Assembly: GCA_028994555.1 (NCBI GenBank)
Contig: JARDVN010000001.1
Location: forward strand, 3,968,001 to 4,032,000
Length of the DNA: 64,000 nucleotides
DNA from: Citrobacter amalonaticus
GTDB lineage: Bacteria; Pseudomonadota; Gammaproteobacteria; Enterobacterales; Enterobacteriaceae
Direction: 5' to 3'
Shown here piece after piece: positions 1 to 10,081 of this stretch. The translations under genes and the position numbers were made by a program. The notes beneath the pieces are model-generated. The model saw nothing but the letters and a program-made list of their open reading frames with translations. It searched no databases and had not been told where the DNA came from. Each line of letters starts with the position of its first letter. The first letter of the stretch is position 1.

Positions 1-290
1 TGAAACGAGCACTCAGTTGTTACTACTCCGGCAACTTTGAAACCGGACAGCGACCGGAATCCGCCTTTAACCAGACCAGCTACGTACAGCGCATTGGCTA
101 TGTCGTCCCGTCCACGCGGGAAGACCGGCACCGTGCCCCTGACCGGAGTGTACAGCCCTCTGTCCGTTATCCCGCCGTTGTGCTGCGCGGCGAGCCTGCC
201 GGTGCCACTGCGCCGATCCTGACTTCTCTGCATTATCCCGGTGCCGTCATTCGCGGCGCTATCCCTGTTATCCCTGATGAGGATAAATGA
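1..290 (+). CDS. virB1: VirB1-like lytic transglycosylase, C-terminal part
   Basis: The third frame is open from the window edge to a TGA at 288-290, about 95 residues. It begins KRALSCYYSGNFETGQ, which resembles the region after the catalytic domain in VirB1 transglycosylases (ALSCYY-SGNF motif), and continues with a Pro-rich tail. VirB1 proteins act in the periplasm and cut peptidoglycan locally so that the secretion channel can assemble. The catalytic glutamate lies outside the window. The stop overlaps the first possible virB2 ATG, consistent with operon position 1. The identification rests on this motif and on the gene order. Confidence 0.75.
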   Translation, partial: KRALSCYYSGNFETGQRPESAFNQTSYVQRIGYVVPSTREDRHRAPDRSVQPSVRYPAVVLRGEPAGATAPILTSLHYPGAVIRGAIPVIPDEDK

Positions 291-565
291 TCATGCGTAA
301 ACGCCGTTACTCCGTTGTTGCTTCCGTGCTGCTGCCTGCCCCACTGCTGGCGGCGGACAGCGGATTTAACAAGGCCAATGAGACACTGAGCAATACTTCG
401 ACCGGCCTGCTGGGACTGGCCGCCGTCACCATCACGCTGGCGACCATGTGGGTGGGCTACAAGGTGCTTTTCGACGGCAAGAGCCTGCACGACATGCGTA
501 ACGTCATCATCGGCGCGATCCTGATTGTCGGCGCGTCCGGCTTCGGTGCCTACTGGGTGTCATAA
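287..565 (+). CDS. virB2: VirB2-like pilin subunit
   Basis: A 92-residue protein with a cleavable signal peptide (residues ~1-24, ending LLAAD) and two hydrophobic helices (~41-62 and ~74-91) joined by a short charged loop (GKSLHDMRN). This is the two-helix architecture of VirB2/TrbC major pilins, which are stored in the inner membrane and polymerised into the conjugative pilus. ATG codons at 287 and 293 are both possible; the first overlaps the virB1 stop. It is followed 11 bp later by virB3-B4. Confidence 0.85.
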   Translation: MIMRKRRYSVVASVLLPAPLLAADSGFNKANETLSNTSTGLLGLAAVTITLATMWVGYKVLFDGKSLHDMRNVIIGAILIVGASGFGAYWVS

Positions 566-576
566 GCGAGGTAACG

Positions 577-3326
577 ATGGCTACGCTGAATAAAGCACTC
601 ACGCGGCCTGCCGCCATTATGGGTATTCCTCTTGTGCCGTTCGTTCTCGTCAGCGGGGCCATCGTCCTGCTGGCGGTCTATGTCAGCTATTACCTGGCAC
701 TGTTGCTGATCCCGGCCTGGGCGGAAATGAAAAATAAAGCCCGGAAGGATATTCATTATTTCAGTCTGCTCTGGCTGGCATTTAAAACCCGTGGGCGACT
801 TTTCACCAGTAAGCATTTTGGCGCGAATGCCCTTCTGGCAAACCAGTACGATAATGTTGATGTGTCGGAGTTTATTCAGAAAATGAAATTAAACGAGCGT
901 ATTACGCTGGATAAATATATTCCGTATTCCTCCCATATTCACCCTTACGTCATCAGAAACCGTCACCGTGATTTGGTTGCCACCTGGGAACTGGGCGGTA
1001 CAGTCTTTGAATGTGAAGACGAACATCACCTGACCCTGATGGCCACGCATCTGAACAATATTATCCGCTCGTATGAAGGTCTGCCGGTAACATTTTATAT
1101 TCACCGGCTCCGTGAAAAATACCATGATGCTTTTGAAGCCTGTTCGGGCATACCCTTTTCTGATGACGTGACCCGGCGGTATTACCAGCCGGTAAAAGAA
1201 AAACCGTTCTGGCGGCACCGGCTGTTTTTCACCGTCTGCTACGCGCCGTTCTCTGCGATTGAGAAAAAAACCATGAAAGCGCAGTCGCACGGTAAACGCC
1301 AGCCAGCTCTGGATGACGCGCTCAAAATCATGCAGGAATACCGTGAAGCACTGGAATCTTCATTATCCCGCTATATGGCAACGCCGCTGGGGATATATGA
1401 AGAAAACGGGCGGGTATATTCCTCACAACTGGCGTTCTTCCACCGCCTGATCACCGGCCAGTGGCAGAAAGTGGCCGTAACGCGCTCGCCGTTTTATGAA
1501 ACGTTAAGCACGCCGGACGTGTTTTTCACCACCGACACCGGTGAATGCCAGACGGTCAGCGGTTCCCGCTTCTTCCGCAGTCTGGAGATTAAGGATTATT
1601 CCCCGGAAACCCACACCGGCATGCTGGATGCGCTGCTGTACGCCGAAAGCGAGTATGTTCTGACGCAGTCCTTTACCTGCATGGCACGGGATGAGGCACA
1701 GCATCATATCCGGCTGGCGGAAAAACGGCTTAACTCCACGGACGACGACGCGACTTCCCAGCGCGAAGAGCTGATTGTCCTGCGCGACCTGCTCCAGTCC
1801 GGACATGTGTCATGCGGTAAATTCCACTTTTCCCTGCTGGTCTCCTCAGACAGTGCCGGACAGGTGGTGAAGGACACTAACGTTCTGGCCCAGCCCTTCG
1901 CCGATTTGGGTATTATGACGACGCTTTCCACCCTGTCACTGCCAGCTGCATATCTGGCGCAACTGCCGGGCGTCTATATGCTGCGTCCCCGACTGGTGGC
2001 CGTCAGCAGCCAGAATTTCGCCGATATGGCCTGCCTGCATAACTTCCATCCCCACAAACGTAGCGGCAATCCGTGGGGGGGAAGCCATCGCCATCCTCAC
2101 ATCTCCCGGCGGTGGCGGGTATTACCTGAACCTGCACGACAGCCAGGCCGGACGGGATGACACTGGTGAGAAAACGCCGGGGAATACGGCGATTATCGGG
2201 AAAACCGGCTCCGGCAAAACCCTGCTGATGACCGTCATGCAACAACTGATGCAGAAATACCGTAACCCGGCGTCGTTTGCGCCTTCTGCCACCCTCAAAC
2301 GGCTGACCACGGTGTATTTCGATAAGGACCGGGCGGCGGAGATGGCGATCCGCCAGGCGGGCGGGCGTTATTTCCGTATCCGTACCGGCGAGCCCACCGG
2401 CTTCAACCCGTTTGCGCTGGAGCCAACCCGCCGGAACATCAGTTTTATCAAACGGCTGGTGCGCATGCTGTGCCGCCGCAACGGTAAGCCGCTCGATCCG
2501 CGCGATGAGGAGCGGATCAGTGCCGCCGTTGACACCATCATGCTGGACTATCCGCCGGAGTACCGCCGGTTCGGGATCACCCGGCTACTGGAAGTGCTGC
2601 CGGAGCCGCCGACCACAGACGCCCGCACCAACGGGCTGCGTATTCGCCTGAAACAGTGGGCGCAGGGGGGGCGAGTTCGGCTGGGTGTTTGATAACGAGG
2701 CCGATACATTCACCATCAGCGATGTCGATAACTTTGGTATCGACGGCACCGAATTTCTGGATGATGACGATATTCGCGGCCCCGTGACCTTTTACCTGCT
2801 GTATCGCGTGACCAGCCTGCTGGACGGTCGCCGCCTGGTGATGTTTATGGATGAGTTCTGGCGCTGGCTGGCCGATGTCGAATTTTCCCGCTTCTCGCTC
2901 AATATGCTGAAAGTCATCCGCAAGCTGAACGGTATCTTCGTTCCGGCAACACAGTCACCGGATGAAATCGTCAAACATCCCATAGCCCCGGCGATTATTG
3001 AGCAGTGCGGTACCCAGATTTTCCTCGCCAACCCGAAAGCCAGCCATGCGGATTACGTGGAAAAAATGAAAGTACCGGAAAGTGTTTATGACACGGTCAG
3101 GAATCTGGATCCGGGCGAGCATTATATGGTCATCCTGAAAACACCGCTTCGGGCCGGGGAAACCCGCCCGTTTATGGCGATGGCGAAAATGGATCTGTCC
3201 GGACTGGGTAAATTCACCCGGCTTCTCAGCGGCAGTGAGGACAACCTGAAAATATTCGATGCCATTTATCAGGACGGTATGCGACCTGATGAATGGAAAG
3301 ATACGTTTCTTGACCGGGCAATCTGA
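577..3326 (+). CDS. virB4: VirB3-VirB4 fusion, T4SS ATPase (two apparent frameshifts)
   Basis: After repair of two 7-G runs (2075-2081 and 2665-2671, one G too many each) the gene encodes 915 residues. Residues ~1-100 are VirB3-like, with membrane helices in ~12-48; the rest is VirB4, the conserved ATPase that drives pilus biogenesis and substrate transfer at the inner membrane. Walker A GKTGSGKT is at ~541-548 and Walker B VMFMDEF at ~754-760. The join across the first break reads GEAIAILTSPGGGGYYLNLH and across the second AQGGEFGWVFDNE, both typical of VirB4. Fused VirB3-VirB4 is known in several T4SS families. As printed, the reading frame is broken twice; I judge this a sequence error. 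Confidence 0.9.
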
Positions 3327-3348
3327 AAGCCAACCGGAGGTAATATCA

Positions 3349-4077
3349 ATGCGTTCCAGGAATCACCTTCTGGCATTATCGTTATTTTTCTCAGCACAGA
3401 CGTTCAGCGCCGGAATACCGGTTTTCGACGCCGTGCAGAATACCGAATCCATTAACCAGTGGATGCAGAAACTACAGCAATGGGAAGATACGGTTACCCA
3501 TTATAAAAGTGAACTTGATGCATATAAGAAACAACTGGCTACCGCAACCGGCGTGCGGGATATTCAGGGTTTTCTCAGTGATGCCCGAAGCCTGAAAACC
3601 GATATTGATAATCTCCGTAAGAATGATATTTCACTGGATGATCTGCTGACCACGCAGAACAGTTCATATTCTGCTGAACTGCAAAACCTTTACAGTAAAT
3701 ACAAATCGTTCAGCGTATGCAGCCCGGAACAGGAAGGAATAAAATCCCAGTCTCTGGCCGACAGTTGTAAACAGATGATCCTCAATCAGGCAATGGCGAT
3801 TGAGAATACCACTGACGTTGAAAACAGGATCAACAGCACACTCAGCGACATATCAGACTTATCTGACCGTATATCGAATGCGCAAGACTCGAAAGAGTCT
3901 CAGGATCTGGCTAACGCCATCGCGGCGAAAAGCGTACAGTTAAATGCGCTGACGAATCAGTGGGAGATGTCTGTCAGACAGGCTGAACAGCGAACGACAT
4001 TGCTGGAACAGCAAAGACAGAAAGCCTTTGAACAGCAGCAGCTAACGGCACCTGTTGCTGACCTTAATAATTTATAA
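3349..4077 (+). CDS. virB5: VirB5-like minor pilus protein
   Basis: A 242-residue secreted protein starting at ATG 3349 behind GGAGG; an upstream in-frame start at 3259 would lie inside virB4 and is less likely. The signal peptide is residues ~1-22 (SLFFSAQTFSAG). The mature protein is almost entirely helical, with long coiled-coil-like stretches, and it ends in a Gln-rich helix. VirB5 proteins sit at the pilus tip and contribute to adhesion and host recognition. The call comes from position between virB4 and the exclusion gene plus the helical secreted character. Confidence 0.8.
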   Translation: MRSRNHLLALSLFFSAQTFSAGIPVFDAVQNTESINQWMQKLQQWEDTVTHYKSELDAYKKQLATATGVRDIQGFLSDARSLKTDIDNLRKNDISLDDLLTTQNSSYSAELQNLYSKYKSFSVCSPEQEGIKSQSLADSCKQMILNQAMAIENTTDVENRINSTLSDISDLSDRISNAQDSKESQDLANAIAAKSVQLNALTNQWEMSVRQAEQRTTLLEQQRQKAFEQQQLTAPVADLNNL

Positions 4078-4088
4078 GGAGGTTATCC

Positions 4089-4364
4089 GTGCTCAGATCC
4101 TTATTCACCTTATGCATACTCTCAGGCGTTATCGTGCTCTCCGGCTGCAAGGAAACCAAATCCGAAGCCTGGTATAAACAGCATCCTGACGAAACTTATG
4201 CGGTTTATACGCAATGCCTGAAGGATGGCGAGGCAAGCGATAACTGCGAATTTGCCCACCGGGCAGCACTTATGTTTGCACAGGAAGGCCAGCCCGGGGT
4301 TAAGGAGAAATTTGAGGCGATATTTCAGCAGGAAGCTGAAAAACGAAATGCTGTGACACAGTAA
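4089..4364 (+). CDS. EexN-type entry-exclusion lipoprotein
   Basis: A 91-residue protein from a GTG start at 4089, 8 bp after AAGGAGG. The signal peptide ends in lipobox LSGC (Cys ~20), so the protein is lipidated. The mature part has W-Y-x2-H-P-D-E and paired cysteines (QCLKDGEASDNC), the pattern of EexN family proteins encoded among virB genes of pKM101-like systems. Such proteins act in the recipient envelope to stop redundant transfer into cells that already carry the element. It sits between virB5 and virB6, the usual place for eex. Confidence 0.8.
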   Translation: MLRSLFTLCILSGVIVLSGCKETKSEAWYKQHPDETYAVYTQCLKDGEASDNCEFAHRAALMFAQEGQPGVKEKFEAIFQQEAEKRNAVTQ

Positions 4365-4377
4365 TTTTTCCTTCAGC

Positions 4378-4404
4378 AAAACAGGGAATTCTCCCTGTTT
4401 TTTA
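4378..4404 (+). terminator. Intra-operon intrinsic terminator
   Basis: The stem AAAACAGGGA / TCCCTGTTTT with a short AATTC-type loop is followed by a T run. It lies between eexN and virB6 and probably lowers expression of virB6-virB11 relative to virB1-eexN. Confidence 0.75.
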
Positions 4405-4435
4405 TTTCCTTTCTTTATATATCAGGTGAGGCACC

Positions 4436-5467
4436 ATGTCCGGTGGTATTTTTGTTGGTATGGACAAAAACATCATGAATGGACTGAATGCCGTACTGGA
4501 AGGCCAGTCTTCCACTTACGGCACGATGATCAGCGTCATCATTGTCAGCTCTTTTACCTTATTTATACTGTTTCGCGGTTATCAGACGCTGGCTGGCAAA
4601 CTCCGGACCCCGGTTGAAGATATCGCCTGGGATGTGGGGCGAATGCTGCTTATCACCACCTTTGTGTTAAACCGGGATGGCTGGCTGGATATGGCGGTAG
4701 CGGCTATCCAGGGACTTAAAGACGGTATCAGCGGCGATGATAACGTCTGGGCGCTGCTCGATACTGTCTGGGAAAAGGCACAGGCGCTGGGGCAAAAGTT
4801 ATTTAATATGGACACCTCAACTTACGTCAAACTGAATGGCGGCCTTGCCGAAGTTCTGGTATGGGGCGGCTCTATTGTCCTGCTGATGGCAGCCACCTTT
4901 GTCAACCTGCTCGCCGAAATCACCATCCTGTTAATGACGACCACCGCGCCGCTCTTTATTTTCTGCCTGCTGTACGGTTTTCTTAAGCCGATGTTTGATA
5001 ACTGGCTGAAAACGATTTTCGCGGCAATATTAACGGTCATGTTTTCCGCCTTATCCATCCGTATCGCCATTAATTACCTGAATAAAATACTGGATGCCGC
5101 AGCAAAAACATCCGCTGAAACCAATATGGTCACGCTGGCAGCGCAGTGCCTGCTGGCCGGGATAGCGGCGGGTGTGGTGGTCTGGTTCTCCGCGAAGCTC
5201 GCCAGCGCACTCAGCGGGGCCGCCGTACAGGCGGTGCTGCAGGGTGCAGCCATGAGTGGCCTGAGCGGACTGGCGAATAAATCCGCCAGTCTTGCCGGGC
5301 CGGGTGTAAAGGGAGGTGCCCGCCTGGCTGCGAAAGGCGGCATGGCCGTCGCCGCGGCGACAGGCAGGCTCACCGGCGCAGGCGTGGGTAAAACCGTGAG
5401 CGCCTGGCAGAAACGCGCCGCCGCCATCGAAAGTATGAAACGCCTGAACCGGCAGCGTTACCGTTAA
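4436..5467 (+). CDS. virB6: VirB6 polytopic inner-membrane channel protein
   Basis: A 343-residue protein, ATG at 4436 after GTGAGG. Several hydrophobic segments are visible: ~25-45, ~65-80, ~140-165, ~168-190, ~195-220 and ~235-255. The C-terminus is Gly/Ala-rich and basic. This matches VirB6/TrbL, the inner-membrane component that passes DNA substrate towards the outer complex. It starts a second transcriptional block after the terminator at 4378-4404. Confidence 0.87.
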   Translation: MSGGIFVGMDKNIMNGLNAVLEGQSSTYGTMISVIIVSSFTLFILFRGYQTLAGKLRTPVEDIAWDVGRMLLITTFVLNRDGWLDMAVAAIQGLKDGISGDDNVWALLDTVWEKAQALGQKLFNMDTSTYVKLNGGLAEVLVWGGSIVLLMAATFVNLLAEITILLMTTTAPLFIFCLLYGFLKPMFDNWLKTIFAAILTVMFSALSIRIAINYLNKILDAAAKTSAETNMVTLAAQCLLAGIAAGVVVWFSAKLASALSGAAVQAVLQGAAMSGLSGLANKSASLAGPGVKGGARLAAKGGMAVAAATGRLTGAGVGKTVSAWQKRAAAIESMKRLNRQRYR

Positions 5468-5556
5468 TCCTCCCGGCTGTTAATTTCCTTTCCCCGTCAC
5501 GCCGTGCCCAGCGCCACCGGTGCGGCATTCCTGCATCCATACGATAAGAGGCTTCC

Positions 5557-5698
5557 ATGAAATTCAGCATCTTTCTTCTGATGCTGTGCGCGCTCACGGG
5601 CTGCGCACGGCATCAGGGCGACCTCCCGCCGGTATCCGGCGAACCCGAGCCGGTGAATTCCCCCCGCCATCATTCAGGAGCTGACTCACCATGTCTGA
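5557..5698 (+). CDS. virB7: VirB7-like lipoprotein (one apparent frameshift)
   Basis: A 46-residue lipoprotein with signal peptide and lipobox LTGC (Cys ~16), then a Pro-rich tail. The run of six C at 5660-5665 should be five: the repaired tail reads VNSPAIIQELTHHV and stops at 5696-5698, overlapping the virB8 ATG (5691) as expected for a coupled operon. VirB7 lipoproteins tether VirB9 in the outer-membrane core complex. Without the repair the frame runs on out of phase under virB8. Confidence 0.8.
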
Positions 5699-6375
5699 TA
5701 TTCAGAACATTGTTAATGTTTCCCGCTCTTTTGAATCCATCCTGCTGGAAAAGGAAGAGCGTTCCCGAAGAACCGCCTGGCGGGTGGCCGCTGCCGGACT
5801 GATTCTGGCTGCAATGGCGATTGCGGCCATTATTATTCTGCTGCCGCTGAAAACTACCGACACTGAATTATGGTCAGTGGATAAACAGACCGGGCGCTAT
5901 GAATATATGACCCGTGTGAAGGAGCGGGATATCTCGTCTGAAAAAGCACTGGCGCACTCTCTGGCAGCACACTATGTCAGACTTCGCGAGGGGTATAATT
6001 ATTTCTCCCTCCAGCGTGATTATGACGACGTACAGTTATTTAACAGCGACAGCGTGAACCGGGACTATCTGGACGGGTTTAACGGTGACCAGGCACCGGA
6101 CGTTATTTTTAATAAGGCGGAATATGTTGTCTATATCGACATTATTTCCAATGTTCATACGCCTGCCACCGGGCCGGATAATCTGGCAACCCTGCGTATC
6201 AAGCGCACTATCCGCCGTATTGCTGATAATTCCGTGAAAACGGATGTGTGGAATATCCGTCTCACATACCGCTACGTCCCGCACCGGCAACTGACCGACA
6301 GCCAGCGCGAAGTGAACCCGCTGGGCTTTATCGTCACCAGCTACCAGCGCGACAAAGAGCTGAGGGGGGGAATGA
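5691..6375 (+). CDS. virB8: VirB8 assembly factor (one apparent frameshift)
   Basis: After repair, 227 residues: a short cytoplasmic N-terminus, one membrane helix (~35-57) and a periplasmic NTF2-like domain containing TYRYVP and the NPLGF-x-V motif near the end, hallmarks of VirB8. The G run at 6364-6370 has seven G; with six, VirB8 ends RGE-stop at 6375 with an ATGATG overlap to virB9. As printed, the extra base fuses virB8 and virB9 into one 523-codon frame, which I judge artefactual. VirB8 nucleates channel assembly at the inner membrane. Confidence 0.88.
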
Positions 6376-7262
6376 TGCTGAAATACATTCTGCTCCTCAC
6401 GGGTTTACTGGCGTCATGCGTGGCATGGAGCGCGGCGACACCGCGCGGCAGCGCGTATGACAGCCGGATGCAGAACGTCACGTACAACAGCCAGAACGCC
6501 ACGGTCGCCAGTACCCGACCCGGCTACGTCACCATGCTGGTGTTTGATGATGATGAAACCGTTATCGATGCGCAGGCGGGTTTCCCCAGAGGCTGGACCG
6601 TGACGAAAAGCGATAACCGGGTGGGCGTCAGCCCGAACCCGATTACCCAGCCGGTCACGGACGCCAGCGGCAACAACGTCAGTCAGGTGTTTCTGCCGAC
6701 GGCAAAAGACTGGAAAACCAACCTGTTCGTGGTGACATCGAAGCGCGATTACAGCCTGGAGCTGAACGTGCTGGATAAAGACTCGCCCGCCCAGGCCTTT
6801 GTTATCCGCTACCACTATCCCGATGAGCAGCGGAAAAAGTCAGCGGCCACCAGCGCCACCCTCCAGCAACGACAGCAGGAAACACTGGACCGGCAGCGGA
6901 TAGCGGCGGCATTCGGGCAGACAACCACGCCGCGCAACTGGCGCTATACAAAACGGGTGGCCGCCGGTTCCGCCGCCATCGCCCCGGACTTTACCTGGGA
7001 TGACGGTCGTTTTGCGTATATCGGTTTTTCTCCTGCGAAAACCCTGCCTTCCGTTTTCCGGGTGGTTAACGGCCAGAAGCAGGCGGTCACGCCCGGAACG
7101 GTTAAACGGGGCAACTACACCGTGATGGTGGTTCCGGCATCGCCGCAACTGGTTCTGCGTTACGGCAGCTCGGTGGTGGGGATCGAAAACGACGGATTCG
7201 GGCGTATCCCGCTGACCAACAGTGACACCGTTTCGCCGTCCGTTACGCTGGAGGAAAAATGA
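6372..7262 (+). CDS. virB9: VirB9 outer-membrane core-complex protein
   Basis: A 296-residue protein starting at ATGATG (6372), overlapping the virB8 stop. It has a signal peptide (~1-20), an N-terminal beta-rich domain and the C-terminal VirB9/CagX domain (~190-296) with the FTWDDGRFAYIGF and P-x-VFRV motifs. VirB9 forms the outer ring with VirB7 and VirB10. The stop overlaps the virB10 ATG (ATGA at 7259). Confidence 0.92.
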   Translation: MMLKYILLLTGLLASCVAWSAATPRGSAYDSRMQNVTYNSQNATVASTRPGYVTMLVFDDDETVIDAQAGFPRGWTVTKSDNRVGVSPNPITQPVTDASGNNVSQVFLPTAKDWKTNLFVVTSKRDYSLELNVLDKDSPAQAFVIRYHYPDEQRKKSAATSATLQQRQQETLDRQRIAAAFGQTTTPRNWRYTKRVAAGSAAIAPDFTWDDGRFAYIGFSPAKTLPSVFRVVNGQKQAVTPGTVKRGNYTVMVVPASPQLVLRYGSSVVGIENDGFGRIPLTNSDTVSPSVTLEEK

Positions 7263-8566
7263 CCGACAAATCTTTCCCGGACGAACCGGAAAAAACCACC
7301 GCAGAACGGGAAGCAGAAGCCCGCGAACGCGCCCGCGCGGCAATGGCATATCAGGAACCGGAGCAGAAAACGCCGCCCGGTCAGCCGGAAGTGACCCGCT
7401 TTCGTAAAGCTTCTGGTCGCCGCACGCTGATCGTCAGCCTGCTGAGTCTGGTACTGGTCATCGCGCTGGCATCCGGTGGCGATCGTCTTCTCAGCGCCCT
7501 GAAAAGGGGTGCTGAGAAAGAATCTGACACTGCGCCACCGCCCGCCTCCGGGACGGTGCAGCAGGAGCGTAAGAATCTGGGCATGGACAGTAACCCGTTT
7601 GGCCTGTTCGGCCCAGGGAGGCAGGAAAGCGCAGGCACTGCCAGTCAGAGCGCCCCGGCCACTCCAGCTCTGCCGCCCGGGCCGCCCGCTCTGAACAAGG
7701 CGGCAGCACTGGCAGGCGGGCTGAACAGCGGCAGTACAGGGTCAGGCGACGATATGCGCACGCCCCGAAGCGGATCGCGCAGCAACGCGGAAACGTCGGG
7801 CAGCCCGTCAGCCTCAACGGCGTACACATCCTGTCAGTCGGTACTGGTCAGTGGCGAAGATGGGCGCCTGCGTTGCCCGGATAGGGTCACACCGGCAGCC
7901 AGCAGTAACAGCGACAATCCAGGCCTCGCCAGCGTTACCGGCGTGAAGCGGCTTGGCCTCAATCCCGATCTCTATATCCCGGTGGATCGCTATATTCCGT
8001 GTTCGATGATGCGGCGCTTCGTATCCGATGTTGGCGGTCAAATCTCCTGCCTGATCGGTGAGAATGTCTGGAGCGCCAGTAACCATGTGAAGCTGATCCC
8101 GGCAGGAACGGTCGCCCGTGGCGTCTACCGCACCGGGGCACTGCAACACGGACGCAGCCGGATGTTTGTGCTGTGGACGGAGCTGCGCACGCCGGAGCCC
8201 GGCAGCCTGCAAATCCCGCTCACCGATACGCAGGCCACCGGCCCGCTCGGTGAGGCGGGGATCGCGGGCTGGATCGACAGCCATTTCTGGGAGCGTTTCG
8301 GCAATGCCCTGATGCTCAGTACCGTGCAGGACGTGGCGGTGGCGGCATCAGATGCCGCACCGGGTAAAGACCGTAATACCGACTATACCGAAAACACCCG
8401 CGCTGCCACGGCGGAAATGGCGAAAACGACGCTGGAAAACAGCATCAGTATCCCGCCCACCATGTACCTGAACCAGGGTGATGTGATCGGCATCATGACC
8501 GGCACGGATATTGATTTTTCCTCTGTTTATCAACTTCGACTGAAAAAGAAATGGTATGAACGCTGA
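7259..8566 (+). CDS. virB10: VirB10 channel scaffold protein
   Basis: A 435-residue protein: cytoplasmic N-terminus, one membrane helix (~57-76), a Pro/Ser/Gly-rich periplasmic linker (~85-190) and the C-terminal TrbI-like beta-barrel domain (~210-430) with typical stretches such as CLIGENVWSASNHVKLIPAG and MYLNQGDVIGIMTGTDIDFS. VirB10 spans both membranes and transmits ATPase activity to the outer pore. Its last bases overlap the virB11 start. Confidence 0.93.
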   Translation: MTDKSFPDEPEKTTAEREAEARERARAAMAYQEPEQKTPPGQPEVTRFRKASGRRTLIVSLLSLVLVIALASGGDRLLSALKRGAEKESDTAPPPASGTVQQERKNLGMDSNPFGLFGPGRQESAGTASQSAPATPALPPGPPALNKAAALAGGLNSGSTGSGDDMRTPRSGSRSNAETSGSPSASTAYTSCQSVLVSGEDGRLRCPDRVTPAASSNSDNPGLASVTGVKRLGLNPDLYIPVDRYIPCSMMRRFVSDVGGQISCLIGENVWSASNHVKLIPAGTVARGVYRTGALQHGRSRMFVLWTELRTPEPGSLQIPLTDTQATGPLGEAGIAGWIDSHFWERFGNALMLSTVQDVAVAASDAAPGKDRNTDYTENTRAATAEMAKTTLENSISIPPTMYLNQGDVIGIMTGTDIDFSSVYQLRLKKKWYER

Positions 8567-9577
8567 AAACCTGTCACTGGATTTTATGAAAAACCGGCTG
8601 TTTGGTGATTTTCTCGCGCAGGATGGCCTGACAGAAATTGCTGTTAACCGACCGGGTGAGCTGCATACAAAAATTCGGGGAAAATGGCAAAAACAGGCAT
8701 CTCCCATCACGTTACGTCAGTGTCATGCTTTTGCCAGAGCGCTGGCGTCCTGGCATGACGATAATATCGACGATACATCACCCATCCTTTCAGCAACATT
8801 AGGATCCGGCGAACGTATTCAGGCGATTATTCCCCCCGGCCTGCGAGCGTAATACGGTGTCCATTACGCTTCGCAAACCCTCGTTTGAGCAGAAAACACA
8901 TCAGTCATGGATTGATGCGGGATTTTATCAGCACGTGGCTGGTCAGGAAAATACGGAAAGTCAGGATAATGCACTGATCCGGTTATATCACAGCGGGGAT
9001 ATTCCCCGTTTTATGGAAAAGGCGGTGGAATACGGCAAAACGATTTTTATTGTGGGTGAAACCGGCTCCGGCAAAACCACCTATATGAAAACGCTGCTGT
9101 ATTATATTCCGCTACATCTCCGTCTGGTAACGATTGAGGATAATCCCGAAATCCGTTTTTATCACCATGCCAATTATGTTCATCTTTTTTTACCCGGCGG
9201 ATGCCGGGGATAACGCCATTGTCACACCCGGCAGGCTGATCCGTGCTAATTATCGTATGAACCCTGACCGGATATTACTGGCGGAAATTCGTGGACGGGA
9301 GGCGTGGGATGCGCTGAAAATTGTCGGCTCCGGGCATGAAGGGTTAATAACCTCCCTGCATGCGGGCAGCCCGGAAGAATGTATTGAAGGCATCATTGAC
9401 CGCTGCTATGAAAACCCGGACTGCCGGAACATTCCTTTTGATGTGCTGTTACGCAAGGTACTTAAAAGCATCGATGTCATCGTCAGCATTGATATACACG
9501 GCGATGTGCGACGGATGCGTGACATTTACTTTAAGCCAGTTCATTTAAATGGCATGAAAGAGACATTCAGACAATAA
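8556..9577 (+). CDS. virB11: VirB11 traffic ATPase (two apparent frameshifts)
   Basis: After removing one C from 8832-8837 and one T from 9185-9191 the gene encodes 339 residues. The repaired joins read IIPPACERNTVSITLRKPS and HLFYPADAGDN, both classic VirB11. Walker A GETGSGKT lies at ~167-174, and the Walker B region is ILLAEIRGREAWD, followed by SGHEG-x-I-TSLHAGS. VirB11 forms a hexameric ring at the cytoplasmic face and switches the system between pilus production and DNA transfer. It overlaps the end of virB10. Confidence 0.92.
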
Positions 9578-9637
9578 CTCCGGCAAATAACATTACTCAA
9601 GATACGTAACCTTTCATTAATCATAATGGTAACTGAA

Positions 9638-9941
9638 ATGAAAAAAACAATATTATCCGTATTATTACTCTGCGTTATGGCGTCATGTCCAACATCTGTA
9701 CTGGCTGCTGATGCCTGCAAAGTGGTGTTATGTATGTACGGTAAAGCAACCGGGAATGGCGGCAGCAGTGAATGTCACACCGCTGAACGGGCATTTTTTT
9801 AATATCGCAAAAAAGAACAGGCATGGTTTTCTACCTGACCATACGGCTGATGCCAGAAAATCGTTTTTACTTGAATGTGACTCGGCAGACCCGGCGGCTA
9901 TCAGTCGGGTCATCAGTAAATATGGCCGCGTTCGTGGTTAA
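9638..9941 (+). CDS. TrbM/KikA-like secreted protein (one apparent frameshift)
   Basis: After reducing the T run at 9794-9800 from seven to six, the gene encodes a 100-residue protein: signal peptide (~1-25, VLAAD) and a small Cys-containing domain (ACKVVLCMYGK, SECH, LLECDS) followed by repeated Ser/Arg near the end. Cys-patterned periplasmic proteins of this kind (TrbM, pKM101 KikA) are encoded next to conjugation operons and assist mating or kill some recipients. Without the repair it stops after 53 codons. The family call rests on the CKVVLCMYG motif and context. Confidence 0.65.
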
Positions 9942-9997
9942 TACTGGCGAGACGGGCACAGAGCGTGACGGTTTTCAGGTTTTTACGGCTTCTGTTT

Positions 9998-10080
9998 TTC
10001 GCGGATTAAGGAGCGAAGAAACAGGGGCCGTAAAAATGAGGCAGCGGACAGAAATATTTTCGCGGGTTAAGGAGCGAAAA
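9998..10080 (+). repeat. Two 22-bp near-identical direct repeats
   Basis: TTCGCGG-A-TTAAGGAGCGAA at 9998-10018 recurs as TTCGCGG-G-TTAAGGAGCGAA at 10059-10079, 61 bp apart and with one mismatch. They lie just before the palindromic region upstream of mobB and could be protein-binding iterons of an origin of transfer. Confidence 0.7.
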
Positions 10081-10081
10081 T

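Noticed and set aside
5691..7262. A natural VirB8-VirB9 fusion protein
   Set aside because: The fusion exists only because the G run at 6364-6370 has seven bases; with six, VirB8 ends normally and overlaps an ATGATG start.
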